From Legionella spiritensis (GTDB lineage: Bacteria; Pseudomonadota; Gammaproteobacteria; Legionellales; Legionellaceae), in assembly GCF_900186965.1 (NCBI RefSeq), contig NZ_LT906457.1, forward strand, positions 3,284,071-3,348,070: 64,000 bases of DNA, given 5' to 3'. Below the pieces are notes generated by a model, which searched no databases, was not told where the DNA came from, and saw only the letters and a program-made list of their open reading frames with translations. The translations under genes were made by a program, and so were the position numbers. Of this stretch, positions 38,039-51,241 are shown in pieces. Every line of letters starts with the position of its first letter. The first letter of the stretch is position 1.

Positions 38039-38524
38039 CTATTGATTGGAGAAACTGGATTCATGCTTTTGGTCATTAAAGGCTTGGGCGACATCCAGCA
38101 AGACATCCTTGAGCGTCTTTGTGTCGGAGAGAAAGCTGTCATAATCTACATTATGCCCGGACAAATATGTTTTGAATAACTCCAAAGAATCCTCTTTGGA
38201 AATAATCTGGTTTAACAGCGACAACCGGTTGAAATATTTGTGGCTGATTTGAATAGCGGGTTTACCGCTGCTCACATTTTCTTCAAAAAATTTATTGTCT
38301 TCTTGCTGAATATCCATAAGTTTTCCAGCCAACTCTTTGGCATCGTTTTCTTCACACCAGTTTTTAAAGTCCTCTACCAGACTTTCCGTAGCGTGGAGAA
38401 AATGGCCCTGTTGTACATATTCCCGATGTTGCGTTTCTTCATATTCACGTCGCGCCTGTTCATCTTTTTGCCACTGTTGTCTTGCTTTCAATAAAGCGGC
38501 AAGTCGTTTTTTATCATTGGACAT
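38039..38524 (-). CDS. small cytosolic hypothetical protein
   Basis: About 161 residues, strongly charged and helical: SNDKKRLAALLKARQQWQKD at the start, then coiled-coil-like EQARREYEETQHREYVQQG. No motif or membrane segment. The start at ATG 38524 is preferred over 38548 because AGAAGA precedes it. A TATAAT-containing AT-rich stretch lies upstream (38555-38575). Could be a small effector, but nothing proves it. Confidence 0.5.
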   Translation of the reverse strand: MSNDKKRLAALLKARQQWQKDEQARREYEETQHREYVQQGHFLHATESLVEDFKNWCEENDAKELAGKLMDIQQEDNKFFEENVSSGKPAIQISHKYFNRLSLLNQIISKEDSLELFKTYLSGHNVDYDSFLSDTKTLKDVLLDVAQAFNDQKHESSFSNQ

Positions 38525-38680
38525 AACATTCTTCTGAATATCGTACATATTTATATATTATACGATAATTTTTTAACCAAACTATAAAACTTTAACTCTT
38601 TTTTGCTTTTGAAGAGAGCAAAAAGGCTTTTATTAATAACTTATCAGTTAGAAAAATGGATGGAAATTTATTTGCAGACT

Positions 38681-38700
38681 GGGTTGCCCATAGGCAACCC
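38681..38700. terminator. hairpin downstream of atpC
   Basis: GGGTTGCC/GGCAACCC with a 4-base loop, 27 bases past the atpC stop. There is no T-run on the minus strand, so it may be a transcript-end stabiliser or a dispersed repeat (compare 63536-63556). Confidence 0.4.
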
Positions 38701-38726
38701 AATAAAAAATGCAAAAGGGAATGGTA

Positions 38727-39146
38727 CTACTTCTTGATTTTTCTGAGTTTCTGGATCGCTCGAATCTGGGCGACCGCGCGTGCCAGTTCAGCGGCGGCCA
38801 TGGAGTAATCCAACTCCGCGCCCTTGTTGGCTATTGCTTCTTCCGCTCTGGCCTTGGCCGCGAGAGCCGCCGCTTCATCCAGACTATCCGCACGCTCCAC
38901 CGCATCAGCCAGCACAGTAACGCAGTGGGGCTGCACCTCAAGCATGCCGCCTGAAACATAGTACACTTCCTGTTCACCGCCAGGCAGGATAACCCGGATT
39001 TCACCGGGTTTGAGAACAGTCAACATAGGGGCATGTCCCGGCACTATACCGACTTCACCGAGTTCCGCCGTGGCTATAACCATTTCCGCAGTGCCTGAAA
39101 ATATTTCCCTTTCTGCGCTGACGATGTCTAAATGCGTAGTAATCAT
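38727..39146 (-). CDS. atpC: ATP synthase epsilon subunit
   Basis: Part of the F1 central stalk, inhibits ATP hydrolysis. About 139 residues from ATG 39146 (ITTHLDIVSAEREIFSG); an ATG at 39164 overlapping the atpD stop (ATGA) would add six residues and favour coupling. GHAPMLTVLKPGEIRV is the N-terminal barrel; the C-terminal helices are alanine-rich. Last gene of the atp operon. Confidence 0.95.
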   Translation of the reverse strand: MITTHLDIVSAEREIFSGTAEMVIATAELGEVGIVPGHAPMLTVLKPGEIRVILPGGEQEVYYVSGGMLEVQPHCVTVLADAVERADSLDEAAALAAKARAEEAIANKGAELDYSMAAAELARAVAQIRAIQKLRKIKK

Positions 39147-39160
39147 CTTACCATCTTGCC

Positions 39161-41415
<2,255 letters not shown>

Positions 41416-41475
41416 ATTTTACTTCGCCTTTCATCGTCAGGACGCCTGCTGCCGACATCCCGCTTAATCATTTGG

Positions 41476-41495
41476 CCGCCGGCATAAACCGGCGG
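41476..41495. other. GC-rich hairpin between atpA and atpG
   Basis: CCGCCGG/CCGGCGG with a 6-base loop, just past the atpA stop. It may protect the upstream message or slow RNases, tuning atpA relative to atpG. Confidence 0.45.
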
Positions 41496-41499
41496 ATCC

Positions 41500-43053
41500 T
41501 TACCAGCTTCCGGTTCCTTTAAAATCTTCAACAGCCGCTTTCAATTGATTTTCAATATCGTTGTTGTAATCACCGGAGTCATTGATTTTGTCCATCAAAC
41601 TGGCATAAGCCGCACGCATATGTTCCTGAATTGCTTTTTCAAAGGCTGTGACTTCAGCAACAGGAATATCATCCAGATATCCTTTTTCCACGATAAACAG
41701 GGATAAAGCCATTTCCGCGACCGACATCGGCGCATATTGCTTCTGCTTCATCAACTCGGTAATGCGCTGACCACGTTCCAGCTGCTTGCGTGTCGCATCA
41801 TCAAGGTCGGATGCGAATTGCGAAAACGCTTCCAGCTCACGAAACTGAGCCAGGGCCAGGCGGGTTCCGCCACCAAGTTTTTTCATGATTTTCGTCTGCG
41901 CGGCACCGCCAACCCGAGATACGGACAAACCTGAATTAATAGCCGGACGCACACCGGAATTGAACAAATCCACATCAAGAAATATCTGTCCGTCGGTAAT
42001 TGAAATCACGTTGGTTGGTACGAATGCCGATACGTCACCGGCCTGCGTTTCAATAATCGGTAACGCCGTCAGCGAACCGGTCTTGCCTTTGACTTTACCT
42101 TCCGTCAGTTTTTCAACTTCTTGCGCATTAATCCGCGACGCGCGTTCGAGCAGACGGGAGTGCAGATAGAATACATCACCAGGATACGCTTCACGACCCG
42201 GTGGACGGCGCAGCAACAGCGATATTTGTCGATAAGCCCAGGCCTGTTTGGTTAAATCGTCATAAACGATAAGCGCGTCTTCACCTTTTTCCATGAAGTA
42301 TTCACCCATGGTACATCCGGCATAGGGTGCGATAAATTGCAACGCGGCAGAATCGGAGGCACCGGCGACAACCACGATGGTATGCTCCATGGCACCATGC
42401 TCTTCCAGTTTTCTAACGATAGAGGCCACCGAAGACGCTTTTTGGCCAACGGCAACATAAATACATTTAACGCCGGTACCTTTCTGGTTAATGATGGCGT
42501 CAATAGCGATGGCTGTTTTTCCGGTCTGTCTGTCGCCGATAATTAATTCACGCTGACCGCGCCCTACGGGAATCATCGCGTCAACGGCTTTTAAACCGGT
42601 TTGTACCGGTTGATCAACGGATTGGCGTGCGATTACGCCGGGAGCCACTTTCTCAATCGGCGACATTTTGGTTGCCTTGACCGGACCTTTGCCGTCAATA
42701 GGATTACCCAGCGCGTCGACCACTCGACCAAGAAGCGCATCACCGACAGGCACTTCAAGAATTCGTCCGGTACATTTTCCCTTGTCGCCTTCGGATAATC
42801 CGGCATAATCGCCCAGAACCACAGCACCGACAGAGTCGCGCTCCAGATTCAAAGCCAGACTGAAGACACCGCCGGGAAATTCAATCATTTCACCTTGCAT
42901 CACATCTTCAAGACCGTGCATACGCACAATACCATCTTTCAAACTTACAATGGTACCTTCATTTCTGGCTTCGGAAACCACTTTAAACTGTTCTATTTTT
43001 TGCCTGATTAATTCGCTAATTTCAGATGGTTTTAAAGCAATATGTTCTGACAT
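41500..43053 (-). CDS. atpA: ATP synthase alpha subunit
   Basis: Non-catalytic nucleotide-binding subunit of F1. 517 residues; Walker [17 protein letters not shown] near residue 170 and [20 protein letters not shown] near residue 270. N-terminal [14 protein letters not shown] contacts the delta subunit. 17 bases after atpH. Confidence 0.98.
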   Translation of the reverse strand: MSEHIALKPSEISELIRQKIEQFKVVSEARNEGTIVSLKDGIVRMHGLEDVMQGEMIEFPGGVFSLALNLERDSVGAVVLGDYAGLSEGDKGKCTGRILEVPVGDALLGRVVDALGNPIDGKGPVKATKMSPIEKVAPGVIARQSVDQPVQTGLKAVDAMIPVGRGQRELIIGDRQTGKTAIAIDAIINQKGTGVKCIYVAVGQKASSVASIVRKLEEHGAMEHTIVVVAGASDSAALQFIAPYAGCTMGEYFMEKGEDALIVYDDLTKQAWAYRQISLLLRRPPGREAYPGDVFYLHSRLLERASRINAQEVEKLTEGKVKGKTGSLTALPIIETQAGDVSAFVPTNVISITDGQIFLDVDLFNSGVRPAINSGLSVSRVGGAAQTKIMKKLGGGTRLALAQFRELEAFSQFASDLDDATRKQLERGQRITELMKQKQYAPMSVAEMALSLFIVEKGYLDDIPVAEVTAFEKAIQEHMRAAYASLMDKINDSGDYNNDIENQLKAAVEDFKGTGSW

Positions 43054-43070
43054 GAATTCTATCCTCTCTG

Positions 43071-43616
43071 TTACGCAGCCAAATCGGCGCCGAGTTTGTT
43101 TAATTTCCCGCGAACCGATCCATCAATAACCAAATCACCGGCCTGGATGATCGCGCCACCCAGTAAATGGGGATCAACAACCGTTTTCAGCGTTACCTGA
43201 CATTTTAAACGCTGACTCAAGGCATCAATGAACTGCCGCTCCTGCGTTGAGTCGAGCTTTGAATAACTGGTTACATGGACGGTGATGGTCTTTTCCTGTT
43301 CCGCTCTCATGGCTTCAAACAGAATTTGTATGTCCGGCAAAGCCATCAGGCGTTTGTTGTGAGCAAGCTCTGATATAAAATTGGTCAATGCTTCCTGTTC
43401 GGTACCAGCTATTTTTTTCAAGGGATCGGTCATCAACGCGATTTTCTGCGCCACCGTTGTCACGGGGTTATTGATAAAACGAACCACCTGCTGATCGAAA
43501 ATAAAATGAGACAGACCCATCAGAATTTCAGACCATTCACTCAATTTACCTTTGTCCAGCGCATACTCGAAGATGGCTTTCGCATAAGGCCTGGCCACTG
43601 TAATGGTTTCAGACAT
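43071..43616 (-). CDS. atpH: ATP synthase delta subunit
   Basis: 181 residues, peripheral stalk protein joining F1 to subunit b. Begins [18 protein letters not shown], the family N-terminus; the C-terminal [21 protein letters not shown] is also conserved. Starts one base after the atpF stop. Confidence 0.95.
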   Translation of the reverse strand: MSETITVARPYAKAIFEYALDKGKLSEWSEILMGLSHFIFDQQVVRFINNPVTTVAQKIALMTDPLKKIAGTEQEALTNFISELAHNKRLMALPDIQILFEAMRAEQEKTITVHVTSYSKLDSTQERQFIDALSQRLKCQVTLKTVVDPHLLGGAIIQAGDLVIDGSVRGKLNKLGADLAA

Positions 43617-43617
43617 A

Positions 43618-44088
43618 TCAAATCTCTTTAATCAGGTTATCCAGCAAGGCGGTGTTTGCCTTTTCATCAATCTCGCGCATCAGAATTTTTTCAGCACCCG
43701 CTATGGCAAGCTGGGCAAGCTGTTGCCGCAAGGTGTCCTTGGCGCGATTGACTTCGTGCAAAAGCTGCTCATGCGCCAGTTTTGCCTGCTTTTGCGCCTC
43801 GCGCTTCGCGTCTTCCTTGGCTTCCTCAATTAATTGAGCCGCGCGACGATTAGCTTTTTCAATAATTTCGGTAGCCTGTGCCTTGGCATGCTTCATCTCG
43901 TCTTTTACACGATGTTGCGCCAGCTCCAGTTCCTTGCGGCCACGCTCGGCTGCAGACAAACCATCCGCTATTTTATCCTGACGCTCTTCCAGTGCCTTGG
44001 ACAGAGGAGGCCAGACAAATCTCATGGTAAACCAGACAAATGCTGCAAATACCAGCACTTGCACTACAAGTGTCAAATTAATATCCAA
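43618..44088 (-). CDS. atpF: ATP synthase subunit b
   Basis: 156 residues: one N-terminal TM segment ([20 protein letters not shown]) followed by a long charged helix rich in Ala, Lys and Glu that dimerises into the peripheral stalk. Confidence 0.95.
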   Translation of the reverse strand: MDINLTLVVQVLVFAAFVWFTMRFVWPPLSKALEERQDKIADGLSAAERGRKELELAQHRVKDEMKHAKAQATEIIEKANRRAAQLIEEAKEDAKREAQKQAKLAHEQLLHEVNRAKDTLRQQLAQLAIAGAEKILMREIDEKANTALLDNLIKEI

Positions 44089-44113
44089 AATCGTCTCCCT
44101 TGTAACAAGTTCA

Positions 44114-44129
44114 GGGCGCCTTCGCGCCC
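44114..44129. other. hairpin between atpE and atpF
   Basis: GGGCGC CTTC GCGCCC in the 54-base gap downstream of atpE on the minus strand. A hairpin after atpE could raise the stability of that message, which needs high expression for the c-ring. Confidence 0.45.
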
Positions 44130-44142
44130 CAGTTCGGTGTTA

Positions 44143-44442
<300 letters not shown>

Positions 44443-44467
44443 TTAAATTAAATATTAAATACGCAGG

Positions 44468-45689
<1,222 letters not shown>

Positions 45690-45714
45690 TACTCACCTTA
45701 CTTTTACCGCGCGG

Positions 45715-45743
45715 ATTATAAAGTAAACAATCTGGATAAGCAA
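45715..45743 (-). promoter_or_regulatory. atp operon promoter
   Basis: On the minus strand TTGCTT (45743-45738), a 17-bp spacer and perfect TATAAT (45720-45715), about 25 bases upstream of the atpI GTG. Consensus match only. Confidence 0.65.
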
Positions 45744-45783
45744 CGTCAGTGAATCTATTTTGTGCGTTTTACGAGGAATTTGT

Positions 45784-46011
45784 ATGGCAAAAATTGATCA
45801 TATTGGCTATATTTTAGATGAGAGTTTATACAATTCACTCCAATATTATCTCACAGTTAAGGATGAATTATGTCTGAAAAGCAACAAGGTACCGCTGCCG
45901 GAACGCGTGAAAAAATGCTTTCCCGTTACGGTGACGGTCTTCATCATAAGCACAATAAAAATCACATTTCCTATCGAAAACACTATCGATCTCATCCCAC
46001 TAAAACACTAA
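45784..46011 (+). CDS. possible small ORF upstream of the atp operon
   Basis: 75 codons from ATG 45784 (AKIDHIGYILDESLYNSLQY), GAGG upstream. It overlaps the better candidate at 45870 in another frame; only the first 30 residues look protein-like, so it may be a short leader or chance. Confidence 0.3.
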   Translation: MAKIDHIGYILDESLYNSLQYYLTVKDELCLKSNKVPLPERVKKCFPVTVTVFIISTIKITFPIENTIDLIPLKH

Positions 46012-46112
46012 ACGGTATGGATAATGAAAATATTCAAGCCTCGAGCGGATTAATGCGTGAATTAAGATTAAGAAAAATCCGGAAACGACTGGATAAAGGT
46101 CGCTACCATTGA
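45870..46112 (+). CDS. small basic hypothetical protein
   Basis: 80 residues, Lys/Arg/His-rich (RYGDGLHHKHNKNHISYRKH; tail LRLRKIRKRLDKGRYH). AAGGA six bases before the ATG is convincing. No family recognised; could be nucleic-acid binding by charge. Divergent from the atp operon, convergent with the BON cluster. Confidence 0.45.
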   Translation: MSEKQQGTAAGTREKMLSRYGDGLHHKHNKNHISYRKHYRSHPTKTLNGMDNENIQASSGLMRELRLRKIRKRLDKGRYH

Positions 46113-46169
46113 TAAAGTTACAGGTAACCTCCAGGTTAACCACTTCCTGGATTGGAACGGGTACAGGCT

Positions 46170-46192
46170 GGCCTGTGATTGAAACACAGGCC
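46170..46192. terminator. bidirectional terminator between convergent genes
   Basis: 8-bp stem GGCCTGTG/CACAGGCC, loop ATTGAAA, followed on the plus strand by TCTGTATTT. Serves the small basic gene and possibly the BON operon end. Confidence 0.55.
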
Positions 46193-46206
46193 TCTGTATT
46201 TCAGGG

Positions 46207-46791
46207 TTAAATATGTTCCTTCTTGCTCAAGTGGTAATAGTTGATTAATTTAACAACCCGGAGGACACCACTGGTATTACGGGCAATATGCAGCACACGG
46301 CGAGCCTGATCAGGGGTTATATCACCCATAACATAAACTATCCGGTCAGACGTTATGATTTTAAATTCGCTGGGGTCAATCTCGGCATCCGCAAATATCT
46401 GACTGCGTATTTTCATGGTTATCCAGCTGTCCTGAATGGTATGACTCCCTTCCTTTTTTACCGCGACCTGATTATAAATCCGTCGATAACCCGTTAATCG
46501 ACGCAGGCGGGATTCCGCCAAACTACGGAGTGCCGCACTTGGAACATGGCCTGCGATTAAAATATCATTATTAAAAATAGCCAGATCAAGTGAACATCCC
46601 GGCTGTTTAAAAACCTTGTCCTTAAAAAGGGCGTGATGGGCATTGCCATCCAAACTGTAATTATCCAGCTTTTTATAGACATCGTGTCTGTCGTAAATCA
46701 TGGTTGCACCGGTCCAGACACTGCTTATACACCCTGACAGCAGACCCGTGAACACAACCAGCAAAAAAATCACACATCCCTGTTTTTTCAT
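46207..46791 (-). CDS. BON-domain lipoprotein (DolP-like paralogue)
   Basis: 194 residues; signal peptide with lipobox LSGC near residue 21. Two BON domains follow: about residues 45-115 and 118-188 (DSWITMKIRSQIFADAEIDP; VVYVMGDITPDQARRVLHIA). One base from the preceding dolP gene, so a tandem duplicate in the same operon, with less conserved sequence in the first domain. Confidence 0.85.
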   Translation of the reverse strand: MKKQGCVIFLLVVFTGLLSGCISSVWTGATMIYDRHDVYKKLDNYSLDGNAHHALFKDKVFKQPGCSLDLAIFNNDILIAGHVPSAALRSLAESRLRRLTGYRRIYNQVAVKKEGSHTIQDSWITMKIRSQIFADAEIDPSEFKIITSDRIVYVMGDITPDQARRVLHIARNTSGVLRVVKLINYYHLSKKEHI

Positions 46792-46792
46792 A

Positions 46793-47356
46793 TTAATGAA
46801 TATACTGGAATACTTTTACCACTTTCTGTACCCCGTTAACCTGTCTGGCGACATCAACGGCTAAACTGGCCTGTTCGGAAGTCACGATACCCATTAAATA
46901 AACCACGCCATTTTCCGTCACAATACGAATAGAGCCGGACTCCAGGCCGGATTTGGTCAGCATTTGGCTTCGTACCTGGCTTGTTATCCAGGAATCCTGG
47001 GATCGCTGGCTTAATGGTATGGGATCACCAATGGTAACCTCATCATAAACCCGGCGTACTTTGGGCGTTTTTTGCGCTATTTTTTCAGCGAGAACCCGCA
47101 GCGATGCGGTGGGAGTCTGTCCCACCAGCAGCACTACCTGGTTATAACTACTGACTATTATACGAGATTCCTGAAAACGGGGATCGGTCACTATCGCCGT
47201 GTGGATTTTATGGAAAATACGCGCGTCACTTTCCAGCATGGTAAAACTGCGATTGTCATAGACGACCAGTCCGGCTGCCGCGCCGGCAACTACCGCTGCA
47301 ACACAGCTTGCCAGTAACATGCAGCTCAAAAGAATAAACAGTGAACGATATTTCAT
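46793..47356 (-). CDS. dolP: dual BON-domain lipoprotein DolP (YraP)
   Basis: 187 residues; lipobox LASC near residue 18. Two BON domains, the second with QDSWITSQVRSQMLTKSGL and GVVYLMGIVTSEQASLAVDV. In E. coli DolP is an outer-membrane lipoprotein at division sites supporting envelope integrity. Three bases after diaA, keeping the order rsmI | lpoA-yraN-diaA-dolP known from enterobacteria. Confidence 0.9.
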   Translation of the reverse strand: MKYRSLFILLSCMLLASCVAAVVAGAAAGLVVYDNRSFTMLESDARIFHKIHTAIVTDPRFQESRIIVSSYNQVVLLVGQTPTASLRVLAEKIAQKTPKVRRVYDEVTIGDPIPLSQRSQDSWITSQVRSQMLTKSGLESGSIRIVTENGVVYLMGIVTSEQASLAVDVARQVNGVQKVVKVFQYIH

Positions 47357-47359
47357 AAT

Positions 47360-47959
47360 CTACCCCAACATTTGTCCAAACAAAGATTGATCGATCAAAT
47401 CACAAAAGCAATGCAGAATGAACAGATGGGTTTCCTGTATTCTTGCTTCATTATCGGCCATTACTCGTAATTCAATATCTTCCGGCCCGAGATGGTTGGC
47501 AAGCAACCCGCCATCTCTTCCGTTCAGCGCGATGGTATCCATCCCTCGATCATTGGCGGCATTCACGGCGTGCAGAATACTGTTGCTATTTCCGGATGTG
47601 GACAACACGACCAGAACATCGCCTTCCTGTCCTAAAGCCTGGATTTGCCTGGCAAACACCTGTTCATAATAACTGTCGCCCGCAATAGACGTCATGGACG
47701 CCATGTCACTGGTTAATGCGATAACCGGCAACGGCGGCCTTTCCACTTCAAAGCGATTAATCATCGCCGCTGAAAAATGCAGGCAATTCGCTGCCGATCC
47801 ACCATTTCCGCACAGAAGTATTTTGCCGTTGTTGAGCAGGCAATTGACCAGACGCATGGCTGATTTGGCAATAAGCGGCGACAATAGGTCAGCAACCGCA
47901 ATTTTAGACTCGATACTGACTCCGAAGAGTTGCCTGACTCTATCTTCCATTTGTGACAT
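47360..47959 (-). CDS. diaA: SIS-domain protein DiaA / GmhA-like
   Basis: 199 residues, one SIS domain (LLCGNGGSAANCLHFSAAMI near residue 48; LVVLSTSGNSNSILHAV near residue 115). By gene order it is DiaA, the DnaA-binding initiation regulator; sequence alone cannot exclude a phosphoheptose isomerase. Confidence 0.88.
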   Translation of the reverse strand: MSQMEDRVRQLFGVSIESKIAVADLLSPLIAKSAMRLVNCLLNNGKILLCGNGGSAANCLHFSAAMINRFEVERPPLPVIALTSDMASMTSIAGDSYYEQVFARQIQALGQEGDVLVVLSTSGNSNSILHAVNAANDRGMDTIALNGRDGGLLANHLGPEDIELRVMADNEARIQETHLFILHCFCDLIDQSLFGQMLG

Positions 47960-47979
47960 GATACGATATCCTCAAACGT

Positions 47980-48336
47980 TCAATAATCCAAATCAAAGGC
48001 GTTCTTTATCCATTCAGGTTTTCCCGGAAATCCTTGCAGGACAACCAGATCAAAGCGCGCCGGACTCTTTCCATATATATTCTGCGACCACTGATAATGT
48101 TGTGCCGTGCGAATCAGTTTTTGCCGCTTGGCTTTAGTGACACTGGCCAGTGCCCCGCCGAAAGCCATGGATTGCCGGGCTCGCACTTCAATAAACACCA
48201 GGTATTCTCCATCACGCATAATAATATCTATTTCACCCCAGCGGCAGCGGTAATTATTGATTACCGGCTTCAAACCCTGTTTTATGAGGTAACGGAACGC
48301 TCCCCGTTCAGCCTCATCGCCGATTCCCTTTGACAT
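47980..48336 (-). CDS. yraN: YraN family (UPF0102) endonuclease-like protein
   Basis: 118 residues from ATG 48336 (a TTG at 48339 is less likely). RCRWGEIDIIMRDGEYLVFIEVRAR is the restriction-endonuclease-like core with D, E-x-K-like residues (here E-V-R). Function not established in the family; lies between lpoA and diaA. Confidence 0.9.
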   Translation of the reverse strand: MSKGIGDEAERGAFRYLIKQGLKPVINNYRCRWGEIDIIMRDGEYLVFIEVRARQSMAFGGALASVTKAKRQKLIRTAQHYQWSQNIYGKSPARFDLVVLQGFPGKPEWIKNAFDLDY

Positions 48337-48384
48337 CAACTATATTCCATCCCTGTTTGGCCTGTGCTGCTGGTTTATCGGAGC

Positions 48385-50184
48385 CTAGATTGTCTCGCTG
48401 GTTAATTCAGCGACACCACCCTTGAATTTTCCCCAGGCGAGTATCCGGGCTACCTGTTGAGCCCGATTCAGATAAAGAACGCCGCTTTTATCATTAATAC
48501 CCATCGCCGGAAAAAGAATTAACTGGTTTAACTGGGTAGTCAATGCGTAACTATCCATGCCCAGGGCGTATAACCGGTTATAACTGTTCAATTGTTCCGG
48601 CCAGTTTTTGTTCGCCAGCTGATGATTGAACACCCAGGGCATATCACAAAAAATAATGCCATCCAAATCCCTGTCACGCATGGTGTTTGTATTGCCGGCA
48701 TAAACCGCTGACGTAGCGTAAACCGGGACATCGCCGGCGAAGTAATACTTCAGCAAAGGCATGATCTGTCGTGCCTTGGACGGATAGGCCAGCAAAAAGA
48801 TCATATCAAAATCCTGACGGCGCTTCGGTACAAAGACACCATCCGGTTCAGCGCCTCTTCTAAATTGCTTTTCCTTCGCTTCACTTTCCGAAACATGAAG
48901 CAGTTCACGAACCGCCGTATTGAGATCTGTGTGATCATCAAAGGCCAGGCGATCAATGACCATGCCTCCACCTGCCTGCCATTGATCCGTAAACGCGGCA
49001 ACAATTTCATCACCCCAACTGCCGGACGGAGCAATAATCAAAACGTGCTTTAATCCTTTTTTACCGGCTTTTGCCGCTACCTGTCTGGCTTCATTGGCAG
49101 GCGACAAGCTAAAACGATACGCGTTGCTACCGGTTCTCACCTCGTTATCATTCAATAGCAACGTTGGAACCGGGTGAGACATACTGGCAACAATGGCCAC
49201 ATCATTCTTGGCCAAGGGTCCAACAACATAATCGGCACCGTCTTCCAGCGCCTGTTGATAAAGCCGAGTGACATCGCCGGCGGCCGTATTGTAAATGCGA
49301 ACACTGGTCTGGCTATTGGGATTACTGGCGTTATAAGCCGCCATAAAACCATCACGGACAGCACCACCTGGCCCCGCCAGTGGTCCGGTTACAGGCAACA
49401 GCAGTGCCATATGCCTGGGTTTTGGGTATAAATACGGTTTTACCGCAGACAGGGACGAAGGTAATAATTTGTTAGCGGGATGGCCGGGGAATTCTTCTTG
49501 CCATTGAGCGACTTGCGTCAACATGGCGTCAGGTTGGCCGGATTGGCGTCTGGCAACCAAAGCCAGCTTCATCCATCCCTGCAGTTCGGAACCATCACTC
49601 GCCTCAACCCCCATGGTATTGAGTTCCGCATCAGGCAATCGGGTCAAGGTAAGCCACAGCACACGCCGGTTATTGATACGACTCGCTTCATCGGGCAATA
49701 AGCGCTCCAGTTTGATTCGTTCTGCCACGGCGTAAGACGCATTACCGGAGGCTTCATAAGCACTGGCCAATTGTTCATGATAAAGTACCTGATAAAATTC
49801 CGGTAAATTTTCCCTGTTTCGAACGGCTGATAATCTGGCAATAGCTGCGCGAGGCTGTTCACGCAGCAAGTCTATCCTGGCCATAAGAATATTTTTTTCA
49901 TTTTTTTGTACGGGCGATAAATCACGAGTTTGTGCCAGAATAGATAAGGCTTCCCGCCATTGCCCATCATACAAGGCTCGACCGGCCGCCATAATCAGCA
50001 TATTTTGCTGTTCTTCTCCGATTTGATTTTTTGCCATGGCAAGATATGCCGCCGTCGGCATGGTATAGGGTGTCGCCGCTTTACGTACGGCCGTTGTATG
50101 GTGTTCAGACATTTTTGTGCAACTTACGGCCATCACGGTTGCAATAATAAGAGTAAATTTTGTAATGAATGAATTTGGCAACAT
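48385..50184 (-). CDS. lpoA: penicillin-binding protein activator LpoA
   Basis: 599 residues. Signal peptide with lipobox AVSC near residue 22 anchors it in the outer membrane. N-terminal TPR-like helical part to about 260, then the periplasmic-binding-protein-like LppC domain (HMALLLPVTGPLAGPGGAVR near 257). Activates PBP1a in cell-wall synthesis. First gene of the lpoA-yraN-diaA-dolP-BON operon, divergent from rsmI. Confidence 0.93.
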   Translation of the reverse strand: MLPNSFITKFTLIIATVMAVSCTKMSEHHTTAVRKAATPYTMPTAAYLAMAKNQIGEEQQNMLIMAAGRALYDGQWREALSILAQTRDLSPVQKNEKNILMARIDLLREQPRAAIARLSAVRNRENLPEFYQVLYHEQLASAYEASGNASYAVAERIKLERLLPDEASRINNRRVLWLTLTRLPDAELNTMGVEASDGSELQGWMKLALVARRQSGQPDAMLTQVAQWQEEFPGHPANKLLPSSLSAVKPYLYPKPRHMALLLPVTGPLAGPGGAVRDGFMAAYNASNPNSQTSVRIYNTAAGDVTRLYQQALEDGADYVVGPLAKNDVAIVASMSHPVPTLLLNDNEVRTGSNAYRFSLSPANEARQVAAKAGKKGLKHVLIIAPSGSWGDEIVAAFTDQWQAGGGMVIDRLAFDDHTDLNTAVRELLHVSESEAKEKQFRRGAEPDGVFVPKRRQDFDMIFLLAYPSKARQIMPLLKYYFAGDVPVYATSAVYAGNTNTMRDRDLDGIIFCDMPWVFNHQLANKNWPEQLNSYNRLYALGMDSYALTTQLNQLILFPAMGINDKSGVLYLNRAQQVARILAWGKFKGGVAELTSETI

Positions 50185-50300
50185 GGAGAAATGTCCAGAA
50201 CGCAGGAACGCAATAGGATAAACTATGGATAATTATTCGGCAACCTTTAGGTTGTGTGTACCTGATTTTTTCTGGCTGCGAATGCGGCTGACTGGTGTCC

Positions 50301-50416
50301 TGTTCAGGTTGAACTCACTAAATAAAAGCTTGCTATTCTCTTTGTAAAAGCTAGAATTTGAGCAAATCATCTCAATATTCACTTCATAAAAACATATGTC
50401 TACACACCCTGGCGGT
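50301..50416 (+). repeat. rsmI promoter region, duplicated upstream of fumC
   Basis: Similar over about 115 bases to 18131-18247, including the first codons of rsmI. TTGCTA (50330-50335), 16-bp spacer and TAGAAT (50352-50357) form the likely rsmI promoter, 40 bases before the ATG. Confidence 0.6.
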
Positions 50417-51241
50417 ACTCTTTATGTCGTCGCCACACCCATCGGCAATCTTGACGATATCAGCCTTCGGGCCATGAAAACCCTGAAGTCGGTTGATGTC
50501 ATCCTTGCGGAAGACACCAGACATTCGGCCAGGCTTTTGCAGGCACTGGGCTGTGATACGCCTTTGCTGTCTCATCATGCCTATAATGAAGCCGAAACCA
50601 CCGCCTCAATTATTGACGCACTACTCAAAGGACAATCCTTCGCGCTCATCAGCGATGCCGGCACACCTCTTATCAGTGATCCTGGTTTTGAACTGGTACG
50701 CAAAGCCCGGCAAATGGCTATTCCCGTAATACCCGTTCCCGGCCCCTGTGCGTTGACCACAGCCCTTAGCGCCGCCGGTGTACCCTGTGATCAATTTATT
50801 TTCGCCGGATTTCTTCCTGCAAAACAACAAGCCCGCATCAATAAACTGCGTGCCCTGTATGACAATGAATTAACGATTATTTTTTACGAATCCACCCACC
50901 GTATTCTTGATTGCATGGATGACATTGACAGCGTTTATGGCCCGGATTTTCAACTGGTACTCGCCAAGGAATTAACCAAGGCTTTTGAAAATTTTATTAG
51001 CGGTACCGCCCAACAGATCAAGGCGTGGTTACTTGCCGATAAAAATCATGGTAAAGGGGAATTTGTGGTCATTCTACCGCCTCACTCCGTACCCGCTACC
51101 ATGGAACACGATTCTCACCTGCTTACTGTATTATTGCAGGATCTCCCTCTGAAACAAGCGGTCAAATTGGCCAGCGCGTTGACAAAAACACACAAAAACG
51201 AGCTTTATAAACTCGCATTGAAAATTCAGGACACGCCCTAG
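50396..51241 (+). CDS. rsmI: 16S rRNA (cytidine1402-2'-O)-methyltransferase
   Basis: 281 residues; tetrapyrrole-methylase fold with LYVVATPIGNLDDISLRA at the N-terminus, ILAEDTRHSARLL near residue 36 and ISDAGTPLISDPGFELV near residue 83, all RsmI signatures. No obvious ribosome binding site. Its stop codon TAG spans 51239-51241: the G is the first base of the IS element, so the insertion left the stop intact by chance or target preference (CTAG). Confidence 0.95.
   Translation: MSTHPGGTLYVVATPIGNLDDISLRAMKTLKSVDVILAEDTRHSARLLQALGCDTPLLSHHAYNEAETTASIIDALLKGQSFALISDAGTPLISDPGFELVRKARQMAIPVIPVPGPCALTTALSAAGVPCDQFIFAGFLPAKQQARINKLRALYDNELTIIFYESTHRILDCMDDIDSVYGPDFQLVLAKELTKAFENFISGTAQQIKAWLLADKNHGKGEFVVILPPHSVPATMEHDSHLLTVLLQDLPLKQAVKLASALTKTHKNELYKLALKIQDTP

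Noticed and set aside
38681..38700. Intrinsic terminator for atpC
   Set aside because: The stem is good, but neither strand has the required T-run; kept only as a low-confidence hairpin.
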